Assembly (NCBI GenBank): GCA_963837165.1
Contig: CAWIMD010000002.1
Coordinates: 496,001 to 560,000, forward strand
From: JAENWD01 sp963837165
GTDB taxonomy: Bacteria > Acidobacteriota > Vicinamibacteria > Vicinamibacterales > JAENWD01
Length of the DNA: 64,000 nt
Direction of reading: 5' to 3'
Position numbers and translations under genes: made by a program. Below the pieces are notes generated by a model that saw only the letters and a program-made list of their open reading frames with translations, made no database searches and was not told the DNA's origin. This document shows, in pieces, positions 57,521-64,000 of this stretch; the stretch's first letter is position 1, and each line of letters starts with the position of its first letter.

Positions 57521-60277
57521 TCAGTGGCTCCTGGTCAGGAAGCGTTTCTGACAGGCGATCGCTTCCGCGCGCACGCGGGCAAACGCGGGCAAGCCTCGCA
57601 TCCCGGCAAAGAACACATCGGAGTCCACGGCCGGATACGAGCAGTAGTTGCCTTCAACGGCGCGTTGCAGGAAGGCAAGAGCGGCGGTCGTTTGACCGCA
57701 GTAGGCAAGGTTCGCTGCCGACAGGTAGTTCGCTTCCGGATCTCCTGAAGGAACGACCGTCGCCGCGATGCGGGCGATCTTCGCGGCCGGGGCATGCTGC
57801 GCACAGGCGACGACCATGTCATAGCTTGCCCACTGCGGGATGTGAGGGGGTCCGAGCTTGATGGCCTGCTCGTCCTTGCCCTCGCGGAGCAAGGTCGTGA
57901 TCGACAGAGAACGGCCGACGTCCGACCCCGGGTCGAGGTTCAGAAAATCCCGAGCGCGGCGATAATCGCGACGCGCCGCGAACAGGATCGCGCACGATCG
58001 CAGGCCGCCGTTCCAGGTGTGACGGTCGATCGCGTAAGCCGTGTCGCATTCCGCGGCTGCTTCGTCCCACTGGCCCGCATATCGGAGCGCGTAACTCATG
58101 ATGTAGTGCACATCGGCGTTGTCGGGCCGCCGACGAACGAGGTCTCTTGCCTCCTCAATCGCTTTGGCGATATCGCCGCCTTCCGCATACATGCCGGTGA
58201 GGTACGCGGTGCCGGCGATGTAGTTCGGCGCGAGTGTGACCGAGCGGCCGACGGCCACGAACGCGCGCGCCACCGTCGAACTGCCGCCGGTGCCGTAACG
58301 CCCTTCGACGTAGTATCGCCGGCCGAGCCAGAACCATGCGGGCGCAAAGCCCGGATCGAGCGCGACCGACTGCTCGAGCCATGCAATCGCCTGCTTGTTG
58401 TCCACGGTGCCCTGCGGGATCGCTGCCGCGCGGAGATACAGGTCGTATGCGGCTTCGTTGCGGGGCGTGGTTCCGCTGTCGGTGCTGAACGCGGGCGCTC
58501 CCAGCGCCGCCGCCAACGGGCCCTGGGCACGGGCGGTCATGCGCGCGCGCAGCTCGAGCATGTCGTGGCCGGGCGCGTCGATGGTGTCGCGCCACACCAT
58601 GCGGCCCGTACTCGCCTCTATCGCTTCGAGCGTGACCTGCAACTGGCCGGCATCCCGAACGAAGTGCCCGGTGACTATGGAATCCGCCTTCAGCTCGGAG
58701 CCGGCTTTTCGCGGATCGAAGTCGCGCTGGACGAATTTCTGCGTTGCCGAGAACGGACGCACCGACAGCCCACGCGCATAACTCAGCGCCGTGGCCAGCT
58801 CGTCGGCCAATGCCAGGCCGAGGTGGTCGCTGCCGTTCGGGTCGCGAACGTCCTGCAAGGGAAGCACGGCGACAGTTCTCAGCGGGAGGGTGACGGCACC
58901 GGACGTCTTGCGGACGTAGAGGCCGCTGATGACCAGCAGCGCGACGATCGCAATCGCGGCGACGGCGATCCACGGACGACGGATCCGCGAGTGGGCCCGC
59001 TTGCGTTCGGCGACTTGCCGTTGCGTACGCGCCTCGTCGAGGCGTTTCCGTTCCGCGCGGCGCGCTTCGAGAGAACGGAGACGGGCGGCAACGTCCGCCG
59101 CACTGCGAATGCGCCTGGTCGCGTCTCCGTAGGTCGCCGCAGCGATGTCCTCGCGCAACACCGGATCCTGGATTGTGTCTTCCCAGCCCGTCGAGACGGG
59201 CCGGCGGAAGTCTCCCGCGACCGCCTGGTACAACGTGACACCCAGCGCGTAGACGTCGGACACCGCGGTTGCAGGGGCTCCGGCAATGACTTCGGGAGCG
59301 AGATACAGGACGGTGCCGGTCAACGATTCAGCACTGCCGTCCTGGGTCCCCGCCACGCTGGTGATCCCAAGCGCCTCGAGACGTGAAGCGTCGGTCAGGG
59401 AGGCGCTGCCAAAGTCGGCGACCTTGATCTGCCGGGCACTGCCGGGCGATTGCTTGATGAGGATGTTGGCCGGCTTCACGTCGCGGTGCAGGACGCCGGC
59501 GGCATGGGCGGTGGCGACCGCCTCGGCGATCTCGGCCACGATCTCGATCCGAATGGAGAGAGGAACGGCGGAGAGGCCGCCCTGCGCATCGGCCCATTCG
59601 GCGAGGTTCTCTCCTCCATATTCACTCTCGATGAAGTAAGGGGCCTTCTGAAAGTTCCACTCGAGGACGCGGACAAATTCGTCGCGGTCTCCCAGCGACT
59701 CCCGCAGAAACCGGAAGACGGTGACTTCCCGCCGCAGGGTGCGCAGCTCCGAAGCGTCGGTCGCGAACTTGAAGACGCGAAACTCATGGGTGTGCGGGTG
59801 CTCGCCCAGCCAGGCCGCGCGATGCCGCGACATGCCCAGGGAGCGGACCAGACGCCACGGCAAGCGTCCGGGGACGGGCGCCCCGGCGTGAAAGTCGAAC
59901 GACCCGGCAGCGGGCACCGGCTGGAGCGGCGTGCGCGTCGCGGCCACGCCGAGGCGATAGCCGACGCGCGGCACGGTCACGACGATCGACGACCCGTCGT
60001 CGCGCAACGCTTTCCGGAGCTTGTGAACGGCGGTGGAGAGGGACCCTTCGACGACCGCCAGCCCGGGCCACACCGCGTCGAGGAGCTGGTCCTTGGTGAC
60101 GACTTCGCCGGACCGTTCCAGCAACTCGATCAGGATTTCCAGGGGCTTGAGCTCGATGTCGACAGGGGCACCGCCGACGCGCAACTCCAGCCGGGACTCG
60201 TCGAATTCGCGTCCGCCGAACGTCCAGAGATTTCCTGGCGTGTCCCCAGCACCTCGTGCGGCCCCATGAACGGACAT
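57521..60277 (-). CDS. Winged-helix / Ser-Thr protein kinase / TPR membrane protein
   Basis: The protein of about 918 residues joins four parts. First is an OmpR/CadC-type winged helix (about 20-105, with VVEGSLSTAVHKLRKALRDD and PRVGYRLG). Second is a Hanks-type kinase (about 135-410): lysine in FRVFKFA, catalytic loop HRDVKPANILI, DFGSASL and APE. Third is a basic coiled-coil linker and one membrane helix (about 455-475). Fourth is an extracytoplasmic or C-terminal region with an adenylate-cyclase-associated TolB-like beta domain (AVLPLQDVRDPNGSDHLG) and TPR-like helices. All kinase catalytic residues are present. ATG 60277 is used; GTG 60304 is an in-frame alternative. It is divergent from the seven-repeat secreted protein, a likely target. 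Confidence 0.85.
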   Translation of the reverse strand: MSVHGAARGAGDTPGNLWTFGGREFDESRLELRVGGAPVDIELKPLEILIELLERSGEVVTKDQLLDAVWPGLAVVEGSLSTAVHKLRKALRDDGSSIVVTVPRVGYRLGVAATRTPLQPVPAAGSFDFHAGAPVPGRLPWRLVRSLGMSRHRAAWLGEHPHTHEFRVFKFATDASELRTLRREVTVFRFLRESLGDRDEFVRVLEWNFQKAPYFIESEYGGENLAEWADAQGGLSAVPLSIRIEIVAEIAEAVATAHAAGVLHRDVKPANILIKQSPGSARQIKVADFGSASLTDASRLEALGITSVAGTQDGSAESLTGTVLYLAPEVIAGAPATAVSDVYALGVTLYQAVAGDFRRPVSTGWEDTIQDPVLREDIAAATYGDATRRIRSAADVAARLRSLEARRAERKRLDEARTQRQVAERKRAHSRIRRPWIAVAAIAIVALLVISGLYVRKTSGAVTLPLRTVAVLPLQDVRDPNGSDHLGLALADELATALSYARGLSVRPFSATQKFVQRDFDPRKAGSELKADSIVTGHFVRDAGQLQVTLEAIEASTGRMVWRDTIDAPGHDMLELRARMTARAQGPLAAALGAPAFSTDSGTTPRNEAAYDLYLRAAAIPQGTVDNKQAIAWLEQSVALDPGFAPAWFWLGRRYYVEGRYGTGGSSTVARAFVAVGRSVTLAPNYIAGTAYLTGMYAEGGDIAKAIEEARDLVRRRPDNADVHYIMSYALRYAGQWDEAAAECDTAYAIDRHTWNGGLRSCAILFAARRDYRRARDFLNLDPGSDVGRSLSITTLLREGKDEQAIKLGPPHIPQWASYDMVVACAQHAPAAKIARIAATVVPSGDPEANYLSAANLAYCGQTTAALAFLQRAVEGNYCSYPAVDSDVFFAGMRGLPAFARVRAEAIACQKRFLTRSH

Positions 60278-60366
60278 GGCCGAAGTTGAGAAATCCTTGA
60301 GCACTCCGTGAGGACTTCAGGGACGCGGAGTCAGCAGATTGTCTCCAAGGTGAGGCGGATTGACCA

Positions 60367-60378
60367 GCGAAATTTCGC
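60367..60378. promoter_or_regulatory. 12-bp perfect palindrome between kinase and secreted-protein genes
   Basis: GCGAAATTTCGC is a perfect palindrome in the 211-base divergent region. It is a plausible site for the winged-helix domain of the adjacent kinase, but OmpR-type domains more often bind direct repeats, so this is tentative. Confidence 0.35.
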
Positions 60379-60488
60379 CAGGCGGTACCGGGAGATCGGC
60401 TGTCCGTGGTCGCCATGAAGAACCGGGGCGAACAGATCTCGAATGGAGTCACACTCCCGTGATTTTCAGCGCGAACAGGAGGACGGCC

Positions 60489-63400
60489 ATGACACATCCC
60501 CGCGCAACTCGAAAACTGGCGACGCGCACGCCCACCTGTTCCATTCTTGCGCTCCTGGCCTCAACTTCAGCTCTGATGTGCATCGCTTCGGCCGCATCGG
60601 CCGGTGCGAGTGCACCGTACGACAGCAGTGGTGTCGATGGATTCGCCATCTGCGGCACGCTCGATCCCACCAGCAGCTACTACGTCCCGGGTGATCCGGT
60701 CTACATCTCCGACATATTCCAGGTCAAAGTGGATTCGCCAAATTACAAGCTGGCGTTCACGAATTTCCTGAAGCAGAAGTACGGGTGGACCAAGTACGTG
60801 GCCTGCTCGGTCAGTTACACACGTGACGGCGCAACGAAGACGTTCAACGAAAGACTCAAGCAGGCCGGGGCAAAACTGGTTCGGACGGGATGGACGCTGG
60901 CGTCTGCGGGTGCCTCGGCCGGGACCGCTGTTGCGGGTGGGGCCGGGAGCTCCTCTGCACCGGCAGTTGCGCCAGACGCCGCTGCCGGCAGCTCGTATTG
61001 GGTGTGCAGGGTGTCGGGTAGCGACGGGAAGGACTACAACAGCGACATCTTCAGGGGATCGGATGGCGGCTTCTCGACTTTTCCCGCCGTGTTCGGGCAG
61101 TTCGTGCAATCGAAATACAAGGTGAAATTCCAGAGCTCCCCGACGTGCACCGACTACGGTGTCCTGGGGCAACGGCAGGCGCAGGATGCACTGAAGGGCT
61201 ACGCCTCGTACAGCACCGGCGTCATGACCGGCTGGAAGTACGGCATGGCAGCCGCTGGGTCATCGGCACCTTCTCAGCCCGCCGCCGCAGCTGCGATCTC
61301 AGCCCAGAACGCCGGCGGCCGAATGTACTGGGTCTGCACTTGGGCCTACGGCAAGTCCTACTACGTCAGCGACGCGTTCGGCGCTGACTATCCCGCCGTC
61401 GGTCCGGGCCAGCTGGCCCCGGCATTCCAGGACTACGTGGTGGCAAAGTACGGCGCCAAGCCGTATGGCGGCTCCTGCGTGTACAAATTTTCGGAAGCAG
61501 ATGCGCAGGCTCTGTCGAAGCGTGAGTTGTCCTCACCACCGGGCGGCAAGAAGGCCGTAGCCACCGGCTGGAGATACGGCATGACAGCCTCCGCTGGTTC
61601 GTCATCGGCGCCAGGCGCTGCCGCTGCCCCTCCATCAGCGGCGCCGGAACCTGCAACCGCTCTCGCGCATATCGAGCCCGGTCCGCCCGTGGCCACCAAC
61701 ATCACCGTGCGCCTGGTGGACGCGGTTGACTCATCCACCGGCCAGACCGGCAAGCGATGCCGCGTCGTCGTCACTCAGGCCGCGGCGGCCGGCAGCGTGC
61801 AGATTCCGGTGAACACGCTGGGCGCGATCATGCTGGTGGAGCAATCGCCCGGGAATTTCCGCACGCAACTGGTCTCGCTCAAGCTCGACGGCCACGACAC
61901 GACGGTCACCAGCACGGCGGTCAGCGCCACGAGTGCTGCGCGACAAGTCGGGAAGAAGATCAGCGGCTTTCTCTCCAGCATCGGCAAGCCGGGCGCTGCG
62001 GCCCAAGTCTCTTCCGCGATCAATACCGCCGGCACACACGTCGCCATTCCGCCCGGCACGTCCCTGACGTTTTCAACGTCGGTGCCACAGCCGGGCGCGC
62101 CTGCGGCAAGCGCTGCGCCGGCGGCGCAAGCCGTCGTGGCCGCGCCCGCTCCGAGCCACGGCAATGGCCAGCCGAATGGCGAGCTCGGACCTGATGGCCA
62201 GGTGATCGGCGGCACCGCCTCCGGCGTCCTGACCGCGTATTCCTGCTACGCGCAAACGATTCCGCCGGGCAAACACCGGCAGACCTCGTACATCACCGCC
62301 CCGTTCAGCTCCGCCCAGCCGCAGCGCTGGATCACGTTCTGGTTCAGCCAGTACGTCCACCAGACCTACGACATTCCGGCCAACGTCGCCCGCTTCACCA
62401 TCGAGTGCGGCAGCTTTGGCAACAAGACGCCCGCCCAGCAGCAGGCCACCGTCAACGCCAACATCGCCAGCTGGAAGCTGCACGACAACGACGTGGTGCC
62501 GGTCACGTGGGCGCCGGCGCAAACGCCCACGCCCGGCATCTCCGTGGCGCAATTGAATCCCATGACCGGGCAGATGACGACTGGCGGCATCGGCTCCAAT
62601 ATGCCTGCCGCAAGCAATCCGGCAGGGTCGGTTGCGCTCTGCGGCCTGCCAGCTCCGAGCGGCAAGCAATACATCAGTGCCGTCTTTCCGGCCGGAAATC
62701 ATCACCATACGGACTTCGACACCGCCTTCGAGAATTACGCGTCCACCAACTATAACAACGGCAAAAGTCTCGGAGAGGCGACGTGCCAAATCGTCACACC
62801 GGCACACGCTCAGGCAATGTTGCAGCAATGGAAAAAGGACTGGCAGAACGCCGGCACACCTGTCATCGAAACCGGCTGGACGTATAGAGGCCCCGAGGCT
62901 GGACCGGTCCAGATTGGGCAAACCAGCCCGCCAGGCTACGTCCTCTGTACAACGAACCGGAGCTCTGACAACAAGGCTTACGCCAGCGCCATCTTCAGAG
63001 GGAGCAACCAGCAACAACTGGCAATGGGGCAGGCGTTCCTTACCTACATGGCCACGAATTTCGGCCCGAATGTTCCGCACAACACGTCGTGCGTGGCATA
63101 TCCCTCTCTGGCCGATGCTCAGAGCTACCTATATGCAATGAAGAACCAGGCGCCTGGCGCTGGCATCAAGGTCATCGAAACCGGCTGGACATACAACGGT
63201 GCCGCGGCTGTTACCGGTCCGAGTAGTGGAGATGACGGCGCCGCCTCCGAGCAGCCGCCGGCGTCAGGCGGCCAGTACGTGTTCTGCTACTCCGAGCCTG
63301 ACCTGCCATCGTTGTACTTCTCGGCCAATTTCCACATTGCCGTGGCGCCCGCACCCGATCCGCACTCCGACCAGACCGATAACGGCCGCAGCGCCAGAGC

Positions 63401-63986
63401 TCTGGGCAACCTCAAGGCCGAGTTCCTCGCCTTTCTCCGGAAGCAGTATGGATTCCGCCCCAGTTCCGCTTATCCCGTGTATTGCGACGGCCGCCCGACG
63501 GCCGGCGATGTCGCTTCCGATCGCCAACTGCTGCACCAGCGTTTCCCGAACCTCAAGATGATCGAAACGGGCTGGAAGCCGGGCGCCGCGCCTCCGCCGG
63601 TGGCGGCCACACCCTCTGCCGTCGACGCCAATCCGTACAGTTCGGTGGGTGGCGTTTACACCGGCACGTACACGTGCGCAAAAGGTCCGATTGACATGAA
63701 GCTCACGCTCTCGCTGAACGAGAACAGCATCCTGAGCGGCACCATGACGTTCTACCTGCCCCCCGGCTCCCATACCAAGGCGTACACCTTCAGCCTGGGC
63801 GGTCCGTTGAATCAGACGTCCGGCAGCTTCAACCTGCGGCCGATGAAGTGGGAAACGGCCGCGCCTCCCAACTACGTCCTGGTCGGCCTGATCGGCACAG
63901 TCAATCCCCAGACCGGGAGGCTCTCGGGCCATGTCGACTACTCCGGATGCGGCGCGTTTGAAGCGATGAAGGGCAGGGAAGACTGA
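60489..63986 (+). CDS. Large secreted protein with seven Cys-paired repeats, family not recognised
   Basis: The 1165-residue product has a signal peptide (to about residue 42). Seven repeats of about 85-110 residues follow, starting near residues 51, 170, 279, 580, 714, 816 and 929. Each opens with an aromatic-x-x-C strand, has a Y-x-S-x-x-F element, a helix ending in F-x-x-Y/F..., a second cysteine, and usually finishes in E-T-G-W or T-G-W. An unrelated beta domain lies between repeats 3 and 4 (about 403-540), and an Ala/Pro/Ser linker follows it. The last 110 residues form a glycine-rich beta domain. AGGAGG seven bases before ATG 60489 fixes the start. No enzyme motif is seen. A surface or matrix role is guesswork. 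Confidence 0.8.
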   Translation: MTHPRATRKLATRTPTCSILALLASTSALMCIASAASAGASAPYDSSGVDGFAICGTLDPTSSYYVPGDPVYISDIFQVKVDSPNYKLAFTNFLKQKYGWTKYVACSVSYTRDGATKTFNERLKQAGAKLVRTGWTLASAGASAGTAVAGGAGSSSAPAVAPDAAAGSSYWVCRVSGSDGKDYNSDIFRGSDGGFSTFPAVFGQFVQSKYKVKFQSSPTCTDYGVLGQRQAQDALKGYASYSTGVMTGWKYGMAAAGSSAPSQPAAAAAISAQNAGGRMYWVCTWAYGKSYYVSDAFGADYPAVGPGQLAPAFQDYVVAKYGAKPYGGSCVYKFSEADAQALSKRELSSPPGGKKAVATGWRYGMTASAGSSSAPGAAAAPPSAAPEPATALAHIEPGPPVATNITVRLVDAVDSSTGQTGKRCRVVVTQAAAAGSVQIPVNTLGAIMLVEQSPGNFRTQLVSLKLDGHDTTVTSTAVSATSAARQVGKKISGFLSSIGKPGAAAQVSSAINTAGTHVAIPPGTSLTFSTSVPQPGAPAASAAPAAQAVVAAPAPSHGNGQPNGELGPDGQVIGGTASGVLTAYSCYAQTIPPGKHRQTSYITAPFSSAQPQRWITFWFSQYVHQTYDIPANVARFTIECGSFGNKTPAQQQATVNANIASWKLHDNDVVPVTWAPAQTPTPGISVAQLNPMTGQMTTGGIGSNMPAASNPAGSVALCGLPAPSGKQYISAVFPAGNHHHTDFDTAFENYASTNYNNGKSLGEATCQIVTPAHAQAMLQQWKKDWQNAGTPVIETGWTYRGPEAGPVQIGQTSPPGYVLCTTNRSSDNKAYASAIFRGSNQQQLAMGQAFLTYMATNFGPNVPHNTSCVAYPSLADAQSYLYAMKNQAPGAGIKVIETGWTYNGAAAVTGPSSGDDGAASEQPPASGGQYVFCYSEPDLPSLYFSANFHIAVAPAPDPHSDQTDNGRSARALGNLKAEFLAFLRKQYGFRPSSAYPVYCDGRPTAGDVASDRQLLHQRFPNLKMIETGWKPGAAPPPVAATPSAVDANPYSSVGGVYTGTYTCAKGPIDMKLTLSLNENSILSGTMTFYLPPGSHTKAYTFSLGGPLNQTSGSFNLRPMKWETAAPPNYVLVGLIGTVNPQTGRLSGHVDYSGCGAFEAMKGRED

Positions 63987-64000
63987 GCTGGTCAGGGCCG

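Overview
The window is a high-G+C bacterial chromosome segment, about two thirds G+C by eye, densely packed and without rRNA, tRNA, prophage or CRISPR. The gene content points to Acidobacteriota, most likely class Vicinamibacteria. It has two large FtsX/MacB-type permeases of the acidobacterial ADOP kind (one with its PadR regulator), Oar-like TonB receptors with an N-terminal carboxypeptidase-regulatory domain, a BlaI/M56 pair, TAT-exported Gfo/Idh/MocA and GH27 enzymes, and many copies of a short palindrome that reads as AGLKACAT when translated. The taxon is inferred from gene families, not from a marker gene.

Layout. 0-10 kb: acylphosphatase, an alarmone-hydrolase-like HD protein overlapping a Xaa-Pro aminopeptidase, a secreted Gfo/Idh/MocA oxidoreductase, a convergent alpha-galactosidase, a lipase-maturation-factor membrane protein and an ADOP permease. 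10-17.4 kb: an RRM RNA-binding protein with a long leader, a B12-binding radical SAM protein, a secreted M36 metallopeptidase with Calx-beta and CARDB domains, and Lgt. 17.4-24 kb: a small Cys/His secreted protein with a TonB receptor, an array of REP palindromes around a REP-associated tyrosine transposase (RAYT), and a second Oar-like receptor. 24-28.4 kb: a LytS/LytTR-type two-component pair, more REPs, OsmC and DUF302 proteins. 28.5-39.5 kb: a sulfatase-like membrane protein, a 41-bp minisatellite, ADOP plus PadR, DinB, BlaI-M56, and an XRE-cupin/GNAT pair. 39.7-46.6 kb: one giant gene joining TamB to a TamA/BamA-type Omp85 barrel. 47.1-50.9 kb: a tight three-gene cassette that reads as oxalate uptake, activation to oxalyl-CoA and reduction to glyoxylate. 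50.9-55 kb: glycosyltransferase and flippase-like genes. 55-64 kb: an MlaF-like ATPase, a NUDIX-USP reading frame, a winged-helix/Ser-Thr kinase/TPR protein and, divergent from it, a large secreted protein built of seven Cys-paired repeats.

Seven single-base frameshifts break five otherwise well-conserved genes: M24 peptidase, M36 peptidase (two), Lgt, TonB receptor, and TamB-TamA (two). Four of them directly abut a GTAC tetranucleotide. This suggests a systematic sequencing error more than gene decay, so those genes are annotated as single loci spanning the shift.
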